A DNA stretch of 64,000 bases, from assembly GCA_033675265.1 (NCBI GenBank), contig JAUJYZ010001110.1, positions 276,501 through 340,500 on the forward strand. The letters are read 5' to 3'. The notes under the pieces are model-generated. The model worked only from the letters and a program-made list of their open reading frames with translations. It made no database searches and was not told the DNA's origin. Every line of letters starts with the position of its first letter. The stretch's first letter is position 1. This document shows positions 54,081 through 64,000 of this stretch, one piece after another. The stretch is from Actinostola sp. cb2023. Its lineage: Eukaryota > Cnidaria > Anthozoa > Actiniaria > Actinostolidae. Made by a program: the position numbers and the translations under genes.

Positions 54081-54977
54081 ATTTTACTGTAAAATAGATA
54101 CATCGCACTACCGCAAAAATCGTACATGACAGCTACTGTACTGTCACAAATCGTTTTCGTACGAGTGGGAAACTCGAAGACATCTATTCAACCAACCACA
54201 GCGCGCAAAATCATTCCTCAACCAATCAGAATGCTTGGACATGGCACGGTCACCGAACGAAACGTACCGTAACTACTTCCCACTCATACGAAAACGACTC
54301 TATCTACATTGTCACGACACTTAGTCACGATACGATCAGTTGTCACGTTGAAGTTACTGTGTCGCAATGAAAACGTCTCTTTGTATTTTGACTAGAAAAA
54401 TAGACCTCTTTAGCTTGTATGCAAATTGCCCATTTCAGATCATGTGATATAAACATGATATTCTCTGGAGAATTGTTCCTTTATATTTCTGAAATTTATT
54501 CATTCATATTGAAAGGACTAATTCTCCATGTGATGTAAACACCACGTTTACATCACATGATCTGAAATGGGCAATTTACATACGAAGCTAAAGAGGTCTA
54601 TTACAGTCAAATCACCACTGTATTTATTGGACGCTTTTTCATACAAATTGTTTTCCCCCAAAATAGGAACGAATTTCGTCCATCTACTGAACACTGCATT
54701 TTCAGTGGTCATATTTGGCAGCAGTAGCTGTGCCATTGTTGAATGTGCTTCTTGAAATTGGGCAAGACCACGGGTGTGGTCAAAGATGCAGATGAGCACC
54801 TCATATAGGGGGCTCTTCTTTTTTGGTATTTTAGTGACACCATTGTTTTCCGACAGGATTTGCAGACAAATATTTTTGGTGACAGCTTAGAATGAATGAT
54901 GTACATAGAGAGTGAAACTTTATTTTTTTGTTTTTAAAACAAAATTGCAACAGATGATAATATATGTGTAAAATAAA
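54081..54977 (+). other. CEP350 3' UTR and poly(A) signal
   Basis: The AATAAA at 54972-54977 is the first clear poly(A) signal after the stop. The UTR holds two inverted-repeat elements. One is at about 54150-54300 (TCGTTTTCGTACGAGTGGGA and its partner CCCACTCATACGAAAACGA). The other is listed at 54403-54605. Confidence 0.65.
54403..54605. mobile_element. MITE-like hairpin in the CEP350 3' UTR
   Basis: AATAGACCTCTTTAGCTTGT with GCAAATTGCCCATTTCAGAT at the left is inverted at the right (ATCTGAAATGGGCAATTTAC, AGCTAAAGAGGTCTATT). An inner pair (CATGTGATGTAAAC...GTTTACATCACATG) is adjacent. If transcribed, it would form a long stem in the mRNA. Confidence 0.85.
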
Positions 54978-55407
54978 TATGTTTGATGAAAAACGTAAAA
55001 TTGTGGGTTTTTTATTTTATTTTTTCATGGTATTGTTGGTAAAGGAGAGGTGTAACGTGAACTAGGGACTACAGAGAGCCTAGGAGTGCCTCAGGGGAGG
55101 GGTGATGTATACTAGGGTACTACCCCTAGGGATGCCCCAGTTGCAACAGCCTGGAGTCTGGGTCTGTAGAAGATACCCCAAGCCCCTCTCTTCATACAGT
55201 ACCAAAGGGAGCCTAACTACAGGCAATTTATAAATATTGAAGCAGTTAATTGAGCCATATGTTAATTCAGGGCCCAGCATTTAATTAATAGAAGAACATT
55301 CTAGAATAATTTCTGAGGATTTATTTTGGACTTCTTCTAAATAAGGGAGAGGCATAGGCAGCCCAACCATTGCTACTGAGGCTACTAAATAAAAATATAA
55401 TGGCGTC

Positions 55408-55662
55408 TTTTTTTGATGGGTTAACTGTGGTAGTTTGCGTGTACGTGCAATACGTATTATGTTGGGCTTCCTGTGCTTAGTAACGTATTATTTTGGGCTC
55501 CGTTCATGTGTATATTGAAACGTTTCACTATGTACATTGCTGCGGGTGCTTCTTGCGGGATGTGCACAGAGAGTCCAACATAATACATTTTTATGCACAG
55601 GGAACCCAACCTTACGTATTGTGTGCACTTGCTCTCTACCACAGGAAACCCATCAAAAAAGA
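55408..55662. mobile_element. MITE-like element, copy 2 of the GATGGGTT family
   Basis: TTTTTTGATGGGTTAACTGTGGTAG at the left and CTACCACAGGAAACCCATCA at the right are inverted, as at 2619-2777. The interior holds GGGCTTCCTGTGCTTAG and AACATAATAC words shared with the other copy. Confidence 0.75.
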
Positions 55663-55669
55663 TGCAAAT

Positions 55670-55845
55670 ACAGTTGAACCTCTGGTTGCGACCACTCTCA
55701 TAAGCGACCACCTCTCCTAAGCGACCAGTTCTCCAAAATACCAAAAGTTCAGTTCCAAGTCAAATCACTATAGTTAGAACCTCTCGTAAGCGACCACAAA
55801 GCTTGACATTTTGGGTGGTCGCTTATGGGAGGTTCGACTATATAT
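55670..55845. mobile_element. GCGACCAC inverted-repeat element
   Basis: AGTTGAACCTCTGGTTGCGA at the left is inverted to GCTTATGGGAGGTTCGACT at the right, with several CATAAGCGACCAC or CTAAGCGACCA copies between. Related to the elements at 36120 and 28510. Confidence 0.7.
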
Positions 55846-55975
55846 TTTATTAGCCTCAGAAGCAATGATTAGGCTGCCTGTGGGTGAAAATATTTAAGAA
55901 AACAGATTTTCTTTTGTAAGTTGTCCTATGCCTGTCCCCCTTCAAAAATAGTAAATATAAAAGTATATTCTTAGA

Positions 55976-56037
55976 TTAACTTTGGTCCATCTTCTCTTTC
56001 TCTTGCTTTGGAGTTTCAGTTTTTCTTTCTTGAATTT
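55976..56037 (-). CDS. C11orf98: C11orf98 homologue exon 4 with stop
   Basis: Acceptor TGACATCTAG, stop TAA at 55978-55976. It encodes EIQERKTETPKQEKEKMDQS. Phase fits exon 3. If the exon 3 donor is skipped, a stop follows two codons later, giving a slightly shorter protein. Confidence 0.82.
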
Positions 56038-59000
56038 CTAGATGTCAGAAAAATAAAACAAAATTGGGTACCCTGTGGTTTACTCTTTAAACACAGGAAG
56101 CCCATGTAAAACAATATGGGTTTTGCTGAAAGACTTACTTGGCATTAATTACACCTATACATCTACCATGCAGTCCAGGGGTGGATCTAGGGGTGGGGTG
56201 CACATCCCCCCTGGATGAGCTGATATCTACTGCGTTATTACTAGTGTTATTGGTGCTTGAGTTTGTGTACATAAACTATGATCTGCTGTTAGTTAAAATA
56301 CAAGCTTACGGTTTTTCAGAAACTGCTACAAAATTGTTTGCCGAATACCTGAAAGATCGTCATCAAAGGGTAAAGATTGATGGCATATGTTCTGACTGGA
56401 GTACAGTTAAAACTGGCGTGCCACAGGGATCTTTACTCGGACCACTTCTGTTCAACATTTATATAAACGATATTAATTACTGTGCGTCAAACATGGCGTT
56501 GAGATTATATGCTGACGACACGACCAGCTATACATCTGACATTTCTTCAATAGCATTACAGTTTATGTTCAACCAAGACTTACAGTCAATCCTCACTACA
56601 TGGTTTAATCAAAATGATCTCTCCATCAATAACACGAAGACTCAGGCTATGATTCTTGGTTCATCGATATCTGAATATGATTTCCAAGTTAATGGTATCA
56701 TACAGAGCAACTCAAAAAAGTTTATGCAAAGACTGCTGCCTTTTACTTTATAAAACATTTATTGTCCCACACTTAGAAAATTGTAGCACATTATTTATTG
56801 GTCTTGGTAAAGTGCAGGCCAACAGACTTGAGGACGCTAATTATTACATTTTAAGAACACTATTTAAAGTTAAAAACAATAGTTATGAAAGTCTTTTAGA
56901 ATTAGTAAAATCAAATACTTTAAGACATCGTAGGTATTATCAAGCATTAATTTTGATATATAAATGCCTTAATTCTATTGGTCCTAGTTATATCACTGAT
57001 TTTTTAAATTTAAGACACGTAGGTTACAATCTTAGGGGTCAGGGCAGCAATCTGGCTCAACCTCATTTTAACTCGATCAGAGTGGATGCACAAATCTTTC
57101 TCTTTCATTGCTAGTAAGATATGGAATAAGTTACCCATGGAAGTTAGAAAAAGTGAAAACATCAAGGATTTTAAAACAGCATTGAAGAAATTTAACTTAG
57201 AATTATTTTACTAAGCGTACATACCACATGTATTAATTTTATTAATTTAATTAACTTAGATTAATTGATATCAATACATAATTTATATATACTTGACACA
57301 AATTTTTGCTAAGATAGAGTAATCGATATTTAAATTTTTATCATAATTGCTGCGAGCCTCCAGGCGAGCAGCGAAACTAATCTTGACGGAGTTCCTGTGT
57401 CATGTTTGGTCGTGTGGGATCTGGGCACTTATGTGGATGCAACGAGAATCTCGACTGCATTTCACGGAGTTTGTTTGTGTGTTTGTTTGTGGAGATGATT
57501 TGTGAGCCACGGTACTTTTGATCAGCGCACACTCACAACACGTTCAATCGATTTTAATATTTGAGTATCGTTTATTTTTCGCTGATTCGAGCCAGGAAAG
57601 TGTTCGTTTTCTACAAATCCATGATGTCAAATGCTACTTTATTCATTGCTGGAAGCATTCATCGGGGTCATGAACAATTTAGTGACATTTCAAGGGGAAG
57701 ACAATGTTCTTTTATGAGTTTTCAGCGCTGTTGTCATTGTGCTCAGTCACGTCCAGTTCCACAATGAAGTACAATGTACTTTATAAGCTTAAGTTACTTC
57801 TACAGTCGATCAGAGTTGACAGAAGGAGACAGCATGTACTTGAATGCTTTTGAAAGACACAGTTAGTATCCCAGATGCTGTCGCTGACCTATCTACCTGA
57901 TCGAGCTCGTTGGTCTTCGTCAAACCAATCCGGCCCATGCCATTGGCATTGAGGCAACTACTGAATCAAATCATATACGATCCATCCTGATGTACTTTTA
58001 TCTTCTACAAGTGTGCTACGAGGAGGCTTCGACATCTTTCCTGATATCTGGCCAGTATTAAAACATTGTATATAATATACACCAAACACAATTCTCTATT
58101 TCATTGAATCCATATTTGTATTAATTACTGCATATCAGTAGAGTACAAACTATTACAAGCGTGCAACATAAATAGTGCAAAGTATTGCATGCTTTTAGTG
58201 CTGGTACATGTCTATAGCTGTCTGTCTATGACCAGATAATTAATAGAGACATGGAATGGAACAATGTGACCGGGATGGGAATGAGAATCAATGGAGATGT
58301 GGGATGGGAACAATGGGACAAGGGTGGGAATGAGAATCAGTAGATATATGGGAGGGAAATAGGTTTCTTGTAAGCTAGAACACATGACACAGTAATAAAG
58401 TTATTATTATTATTATACCGCATTTTTATTATTTTATTTGACCACTAATGCACCTTGCTGACAAGGGACAGCCACATGTATGCATTGAAAGCTACATTTC
58501 ACATGTATGCATTGAAAGCTACATTTCACTTTTATGTGTTACCATGTACGGCAGTGTATTTATCGTAGTGAGCTTTATACATGCAAATAATGATACATGT
58601 ACAACGACAGACAAACATGTTCGGCTCAGCAGCACTTCACTTGCAAATGCAACGACTAGTTATATAGTTATAGTAGTTTGGGTTTTTATTGTATATTTAT
58701 ATTGGGTTGGTAGGGGTGGTGATTGAATTAATTATAGATTAGGAGTATATACTTTTTATAATATTATTTTTTAGATTTTTTAGCACGTGCACGTTCTCAC
58801 GAGTTTTATTGTAAGCTCTTTTGTGTTCTGCGTGAAGAAATAAATTATTATTATTATACGTCCTGATCATAAATGGTGCACCCCCTCCTAAAAGATGGTG
58901 CACCCCCTCCTAAAATAATTCCTGGATCCGCCCCTGCAGTCACTCTTATACCTGAGTACCCCTCTGCAGGAACCCTTCCCCTGTACTGACCATCAGGTTA

Positions 59001-61341
59001 CATTAATATTTATGTACCTGGTTTATCTAAATCCATTGTTAGTTTGTCTTTCTGCTCTCGTTTGAGCTGCTTCAATAATAATCTTTTCTTTTTTCCAGAT
59101 AGCGTTATGTTTGCTTTGGGATTTGTTCTGGAAAAAAATACAGCGTAAAAGAATATTTAACAAACCAAAACAAATCTGAGAAGAAAATCAGCCAAAATTA
59201 CAACCAAATAAATAGATATTCTGATGGAAGAAAAGCATCAAATATTTGATTAGATTGTTGATGATCCTGATAAAATATTGTGATGATGATTACATCTGAT
59301 GATAGAGGTAGTAATAATAATATACATAATTTAATACTGTAACATATTATTGTTATATAACGGTCGTACTGATCTGTTGGCCGACAGTACATGTATATAC
59401 AGCTAATTCAGAAAACGTTGTCGGCGATCGACTTCAAGCCTACGCGACTAGACCGAAAAGGAGTATGGGTAAATATCAATGCTTCTATAAATACACTACA
59501 CGTATCAAAAAGGAATGTCTCTCACGGAATATGAATCATTTCACAAATAGAAGATGGCTTTCTATGTTCTATACAAAAATGATGCACGCCTGAGCTCTTG
59601 AAATACTAGCAAGTGGATGCACGAGCGATAGCGAGTGCATTCAGTCAGCTGCATTTCAAGAGCTCAGAAGTGCATCCATAGAAAGCCATCTTCTATTTAT
59701 TTTATATTATAAAAAGTCGAAAATTATGGAATATTTCACTGGAAAAGACCAATATTCTGAAGTTATTGTAAACGTTCGAGTTAATTAATATTCAACATGA
59801 GTTTATGTAAACAAGACGCTCAATGAGCGTTCACTCGGGCATTGTGAAAAGGAAAATGTCAGTTGCCCGAGGAAGTACTTGAAAATGAATGCCAGTTGGT
59901 TGAAGAAAAATCATATTTATATCTATTTTTTGGTGTGCATAGATAACAAGAACATTCTCAGTTGCGTGAGAAGGGAGCTGACAGTGATTGACAGTTGCGT
60001 CAAGAAAGAGAATATGTATATATGTTTCGGCGAGCATCTTTGAATCGTACTTCCGTATGCTCGGCTTTATACATAGAGCGGACCCGTTTTTGGAGACCAT
60101 GAATATGCATGATTTTTGCACTTGTTCCCAGGATTGACTTCATTTTCGCCTCAGATTTGCCGTGTTCTTCTTGATGCCATTTCAAAGTTGTTTTCTCACC
60201 TTTGGATTTGTCCATTTTGGAATCACACTTCTGAATCAGTACATCTGGCTTCAAGTTGTGGTATACATGCTTGGCTAGGCAGTACTCAGTTGAGTTCACA
60301 TTTAAGTCAACATTAGAGTTCATTTGTATTATAGTTCTTGAGTTCATCTTTTGATTTGCTTTTGAGCTTGAGTTCAATTGATTACCTTTGGACTTTGAGT
60401 TCAATTGATTTCCTTTTGATGAGTTCATGTAAAGGCCCTTTCGAAAACGCTCAACATCTTTTAGAGTGGGCCCACACGAATCGGCGTATGCGTTTGTATG
60501 TGAGAGCGTATTTAAGAGGAACGGATGAATGGCTTGCCTTGAATACAACATAAATTTCACTTCTGCACAAGCCAACTGCTTCTTTCACTTCTAGTCTTCG
60601 AATACGATGACTTAGCAATATCTCAGTATCTGCCTGAGCGAACAATAACTATTTGACACGTTTGTGACGATATCAATATGCAACCTCAAGTGACCTCAAG
60701 TACGTTAAATATGTAATACAGACATACCTACACGAATCTTTATGATTCATCGACATAAATTGTTTCTCGTCACGCAACTCTCATTGTCATTAAATACCCG
60801 ACTATACGCTCATTGAGCTCTTCTTCAACAGATCCCTAATCTCTAATGACGTTTTGATTTTGATTGTTTTTTTGCCGTTCACTGACTCGTTTCAGCGGAA
60901 ATTCTGCTTTAAATAGCGCTGTGCCGCGGTTCTAAAATTAATGCGCTTTTCTATTGTGCAAGTATATAAATAGGCTATTAAAACAACTTTGGCATGACCC
61001 CAAATTTCGGACATTGAGCTTGTTTAGCTTTGAGCTTTGCTTTAATTGATGAAGTTTTGAAGTATGATTTCTACGATTTCTCTTCAATCTGAATTTTTCA
61101 AACGTCGAATCGAATAAACATCCATCATTATATATCTGAGAAATGTGTTTCGTTTTATTGCCGGATACTTTTTTAAACGGTTTTTTTCACGTGACTTATT
61201 GACGAGCTCAGCCAGCAGCAAGCAAAGCGATAATCTACTTGAGTCCTGTTTCTCCTTTATCTTTTCAAATCTGCGGAGTAATCTTGAAACTCCGGATACG
61301 ATTAAATACGTCGCATACTCGTCATTTTGGAGCCGAACAAA

Positions 61342-61373
<32 letters not shown>

Positions 61374-62399
61374 CGAAATCCGCATTTTCTAACTCGGGCG
61401 GCCTGCGGCCTGGGCCCGAGTAATTAGATAACGAAATTCCAGCGTGCAGCGAGCGAACTTCAACTAAAATTTTATCAGTTCAAAAACACAACAGAACCCT
61501 CAACTTCCTTGCCATTTTGTTCACCATCTGCTTCTGTTTTCTTGTTTTAAAACACGTAGGCATACATTTACAGATTCACCTGCCATTGCCACCAAATACG
61601 AAAAGCATGCAAGCCGATTATCATATCTACCCATACTCCTTTTCGGTCTAGTCGCGTAGGCTTGAAGTCGATCGCCGACAACGTTTTCTGAATTAGCTGT
61701 ATACTGTTTGCCGGCCGACTGTTGGTAGGTTGTTGGCCGACTGTTGGTAGGTTGTCGGCCGACTGTTGTACAATGTAGGTTGTTGGCCGACTGTTGGTAG
61801 CTAGGTTGTTGGCCGACTGTTGAGGTTGTTGGCCGACTGTTGGTAGGTTGTTGGCCGACTGTTGAGGTTGTTGGCCGACTGTTGGTAGGTTGTTGGCCGA
61901 CTGTTGGTAGCTAGGTTGTTGGGTTAGCCAACAAGTTTTCTTGGTACTTGATTATCTACTATTTATGCTGTACTTAGATACACACTCCAGTTTTAAGTCA
62001 CAATTGATTTGGATCAAAGACCAGAACATCTTGTCAAACCCTTGTCAAAATGACTCCATGTATACATGTAAGGTTATAGGTAAGCTTATATATAGTGCAT
62101 TAACTTAATTATAAATATATCATAATTACTTCGTTTTTCGTATAATATGACTTGTTACAAGGTCTTCTTTTGGTCTCTCTGATTTCGATCCACTCTGCTT
62201 CTTCTTCTGTTGCCTTTTAATCCTTCCAGCCCTCTTTAAATTTTTCTGAAGGGCCTAAAAATATTACATCACAATTTATGAATACAACTGCGGTCTGCTT
62301 TCATTATGTGTACATTATTTCTGATAAATGATCTGATATGAAACCAGAGTTACGTCAACTTACCGATCGTGGTCGATTGTACACGTTTCCTCCTGTCAT
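55976..62399 (-). CDS. C11orf98: C11orf98 homologue, complete, 4 exons (gene span)
   Basis: The four exons give a 110-residue, strongly basic protein; human C11orf98 has 123. Exon 1 encodes MTGGNVYNRPRS (human MGAPGGKINRPRT). Exon 2 reads LQKNLKRAGRIKRQQKKKQS and DLVTSHIIRK (human [20 protein letters not shown] and GLITRHHLKK). Exon 3 contains [20 protein letters not shown] (human [20 protein letters not shown]). Exon 4 is a short acidic and basic tail. All four joins are in phase (0, 2, 1). The human protein is poorly characterised, and its basic composition suggests a nucleic-acid or ribosome-assembly role, which is inference. A poly(A) signal AATAAA lies at 55851-55846. The 6.4-kb span is almost all inserted elements. 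It shares a promoter with NIT1. Confidence 0.93.
56176..58936. mobile_element. 2.76-kb inverted-end element filling C11orf98 intron 3
   Basis: The left end CAGGGGTGGATCTAGG and right end CCTGGATCCGCCCCTG are inverted. Both are flanked by CAGTC (56171-56175 and 58937-58941). CAGGGG starts are typical of hAT-type elements, but those make 8-bp duplications and here only 5 bp match. Next to the right end GGTGCACCCCCTCCTAAAA is repeated twice. Inside is a broken non-LTR reverse transcriptase (56261-57213), so this may be nested insertions rather than one element. From 57214 to 58860 I see only AT-rich noncoding sequence with one 27-bp duplication near 58480. Confidence 0.7.
56261..57213 (+). pseudogene. 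Degenerate non-LTR retrotransposon reverse transcriptase
   Basis: The first segment has the core RT blocks: LFAEYLKDRHQRVKIDG, TGVPQGSLLGPLLFNIYIND, then the catalytic LRLYADDTT (YADD box). The chain then shifts frame near 56720. It resumes at about 56750 as KTFIVPHLENCSTLFIGLGK and RRYYQALILIYKCLNSIGPS, and shifts again near 57100 to ASKIWNKLPMEVRKSENIKD ending in a stop at 57213. The endonuclease domain is absent, the start is truncated, and the usual block after YADD is deleted. This order and the closing KIWNxLP...LK words are those of CR1/Jockey-like elements. It is not functional. Confidence 0.88.
59018..59127 (-). CDS. C11orf98: C11orf98 homologue exon 3
   Basis: Acceptor TTTTTTTCCAG, donor GTACAT, 110 nt, phase 2 to 1. 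Carries the most conserved word of the family, [11 protein letters not shown]. Confidence 0.95.
59392..61705. mobile_element. 2.3-kb element with inverted ends in C11orf98 intron 2
   Basis: TACAGCTAATTCAGAAAACG, TTGTCGGCGATCGACTTCAA and GCCTACGCGACTAGACCGAA at 59398-59458 are inverted at about 61636-61700. The interior is mostly noncoding: a hairpin pair near 59560-59690 (GAGCTCTTGAAAT with ATTTCAAGAGCTC), GAGTTCAATTGATT repeats near 60365-60425 and a CTA run near 61345. The minus-strand frame 60000-60575 shows no family words. Confidence 0.75.
61706..61925 (+). repeat. GTTGGCCGACTGTTGGTAG minisatellite, about 10 copies
   Basis: GGTTGTTGGCCGACTGTTGG units of 17-24 bp lie immediately outside the right end of the inverted-end element. 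One GTTGGCCGACAGT copy lies at 59376, just outside the left end. The array probably grew from a sequence at the element border. Confidence 0.9.
62130..62254 (-). CDS. C11orf98: C11orf98 homologue exon 2
   Basis: Acceptor ATTTTTAG, donor GTAATT, 125 nt, phase 0 to 2. Lys/Arg/Gln-rich helix ending VTSHIIRKT. Confidence 0.9.
62364..62399 (-). CDS. C11orf98: C11orf98 homologue exon 1
   Basis: ATG at 62399-62397 in the context CTCGCGATGACA; donor GTAAGT; 36 nt, phase 0. It encodes MTGGNVYNRPRS, keeping the NRPR core of the human N-terminus. Confidence 0.9.
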
Positions 62400-62593
62400 C
62401 GCGAGAAAGAAAGGATAAAACTGAAGCTGTTAACGTGAAAACTTCTCTCTATATTAAAACCGTACGTCGAGTTTGTTTTCTTCTCAAAGCACGTGTCACG
62501 CGGCTTGTAACTCGTTTCCAAGCCACCTTACCTTGGACTCGTCCAATATGGCGGACGAAGCAAAACAAAATTGTTTTCAGAGTTTTACTTGAA
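62400..62593. promoter_or_regulatory. Bidirectional promoter between C11orf98 homologue and NIT1
   Basis: Only about 195 bp separate the two start codons. CCAATATGGCGGA at about 62546-62558 contains the AATATGGCGG core of a YY1 site, often found just downstream of the start site of housekeeping genes. The block is less AT-rich than its surroundings and has no TATA box. A short upstream reading frame starts at that ATGGCGG on the NIT1 side. Confidence 0.6.
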
Positions 62594-62938
62594 ATGATAC
62601 GTTATTTGCCCTTTAAAACTAACTATAGCGCTACCTTTCTTTCAAGGTGTTATTTTGGAAGATTGCCGAGTTCTCAGAAAGTGCTTTCAAGGATTAGATA
62701 TAGACCTGTTCACGCTCAGTTTTCAATTTTTAAGCACAATTTTTGGGCTATTTTTCAACCGGGTATTCAAGGATCTTCAAGCAAGACATACTGTTCAGCT
62801 ACGAAAATGGCAAGCGATGGTCACTTGTTAGATGCACCTATTATCGCTGTATGTCAAATGACTTCTAAAAGTGATGTAACGGAAAATTTTAGAACTTGCA
62901 AGGAACTTATTGAACGAGCAAAAGCCAGACATGCCAAG
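62594..62938 (+). CDS. NIT1: NIT1 exon 1: nitrilase-family amidase, N-terminal part
   Basis: NIT1 is a nitrilase-superfamily amidase that hydrolyses deaminated glutathione (metabolite repair) in cytosol and mitochondria. The enzyme proper starts near MASDGHLLDAPIIAVCQMTS (ATG at 62807), matching human LPLVAVCQVTS; ENFRTCKELIERAKARHAK matches QNFKTCAELVREAARLGA. The same frame is open upstream, with an in-frame ATG at 62594 (MIRYLPFKTNYSATFLSRCY). That gives a 71-residue leader rich in Arg, Lys, Ser and Phe with almost no acidic residues, as in mitochondrial targeting peptides. Two starts could therefore give mitochondrial and cytosolic forms. Donor GTAAGG, phase 0. The start choice is inference. 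Confidence 0.85.
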
Positions 62939-63292
62939 GTAAGGCGTAGATCGGCGGTTATCCTCCCACCTTTAATACCTTTATATGAAAATGTATATCC
63001 ATAAATCATTTGAACTAGCTGCAGTGAAGTACTTGCATATATTAAAAATATTCATCTTCATCATCTGTACACATATAATTTTAATCATCATCGTATACTA
63101 TGCATAACATGTGTAAGTTTACCTGCTAAATTTGTCATTATGATGAGCATCTGTCATTGTCAGCATCAACAGTCATCATCATCATATACATTATACATTA
63201 TGTACATGTACATGTATTGCCATCACTACCATCATGTTCATCAACATCAATCATTGTCATCACCATCATAATGATAGTCTGTGTTTCTGTAG
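62939..63292 (+). other. NIT1 intron 1, TCATCA-rich
   Basis: ATCATC and CATCATCAT words plus TACATGTACATGTA near 63200. No element recognised. Confidence 0.7.
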
Positions 63293-63451
63293 ATGGTTTT
63301 TCTACCAGAGGCGTATGATTACTTAGCCGAGAGCAAAGAACAATCATTAGCAATGGCACAAAGTATTGATGGACCAAGAATGACAGACATGTGTCAATTA
63401 GCACAAGACAACAACGTATGGTTATCGCTTGGTGGTTTCCATAATATCAAG
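63293..63451 (+). CDS. NIT1: NIT1 exon 2: catalytic Glu region
   Basis: Acceptor GTTTCTGTAG, donor GTATTG, 159 nt, phase 0 to 0. MVFLPEAYDYLAESKEQSLA then NNVWLSLGGFHNIK matches human LAFLPEAFDFIARDPAETLH and LWLSLGGFHE. The Glu of FLPEA is the first member of the Glu-Lys-Cys nitrilase triad. Lys and Cys exons are beyond the right edge. Confidence 0.95.
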
Positions 63452-63510
63452 GTATTGTAGGTTATTGTATTAGTTTTCAGAATTTAGACTAGTATACAGT
63501 AGTGTATACT

Positions 63511-63806
63511 GAGGGGGGCGGGGTTGGGGTTTGCGGTGTTGCGGTGCTGGGCAATTTTTATTGCAGTGTTAATTGCTGTGAAAAAAATTAAACATTGCGG
63601 TGTTGCGGTGATCGTAAATTCTGCGGGGTGCGGTGTTTGTGTTTCTAAACCTATACGGTGTTAGGTGAAGTGATATATTACTTGTGAAGTTGCGGTGTCA
63701 AACCCTTTTTTTGTTTTGGTCAGTTTTCGGGAGGTTTTCGGTGATGCTGTGTTTTAGGATTTTTTTTGCGGTGTTGCGGTGTTCAGAACCCCCCAATGTC
63801 CCCTTC
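63511..63806. mobile_element. GCGGTGTT-rich MITE, copy 2
   Basis: Starts GAGGGGGGCGGGGTTGGGG and ends CCCCAATGTCCCCTTC, flanked by the 6-bp repeat TATACT (63505-63510 and 63807-63812). Same family and orientation as 20181-20466. Confidence 0.88.
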
Positions 63807-64000
63807 TATACTGATCCTAGATATAAACCCTGGTCTTATACAAGTTGGTAAGAGGTTTTTTGGAGTTTTTTTAACTGGGAGGGCTTAAATCTAGGGGGAG
63901 GGAGAGGCAGAGGGGGAGGGGGAGGGGTTTAGGGGGTGCTTATAACAAAGATCTAAAAAAATGTATGGAAAATTACATATCTAGACTTATTTTGAAAACG
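63807..64000 (+). other. NIT1 intron 2 (cut by window edge) with G-rich tract
   Basis: GGGGGAGGGAGAGGCAGAGG then GGGAGGGGGAGGGGTTTAGG at 63893-63940 could form a G-quadruplex. Nothing else seen before the edge. Confidence 0.6.

Noticed and set aside
60000..60575. 191-residue minus-strand frame
   Set aside because: Lies inside an inverted-end element in an intron; low complexity (GNQLNSKSKGNQLNS), no recognisable domain.

Overview
The window is nuclear DNA from an animal, most likely an aquatic invertebrate. Genes have spliced exons with GT-AG introns, and introns and spacers are AT-rich and crowded with microsatellites, minisatellites, inverted-repeat (MITE-like) elements, a tRNA-derived SINE and reverse transcriptase debris. 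I cannot name the species. The proteins match human families clearly but at moderate identity, and frequent TACATGTA strings are common in several marine invertebrate phyla.

Layout. (1) 1159-4207, minus strand: 5' part of a TRPC-type cation channel gene (ankyrin/TRP_2 exon, pre-S1/S1 exon, S2-S3 exon); the rest lies left of the window. (2) 4696-5790, minus strand: one or two exons of an unrecognised membrane protein overlapping the 5' end of the next gene. (3) 5292-54080, plus strand: almost all of a CEP350 homologue (centrosome and ciliary base scaffold). I traced 34 exons by splice sites, reading phase and similarity to human CEP350, about 3,020 residues. The first coding exon was not found, and at least one exon is missing between 30276 and 33469. 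(4) 55976-62399, minus strand: a complete four-exon homologue of human C11orf98, a 110-residue basic protein, convergent with CEP350. (5) 62594-63451, plus strand: first two exons of NIT1 (nitrilase family), head-to-head with the C11orf98 homologue across a 195-bp shared promoter; it continues past the right edge.

The most unusual content is in CEP350. One intron holds about 215 copies of a 40-bp unit (8.6 kb) that begins exactly at the 5' splice site, so each unit carries a copy of the donor. Two other introns end in tandem arrays (45 bp and 52 bp) whose units each carry a copy of the 3' splice site. The last exon contains three families of in-frame protein repeats, a one-base frameshift inside one repeat copy, and no CAP-Gly domain where human CEP350 has one. 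A second one-base frameshift lies in the TRPC S1 exon, so assembly indels should be considered for both.

The five genes have no obvious shared pathway. The window is an ordinary stretch of animal chromosome with strong repeat growth inside one large gene.
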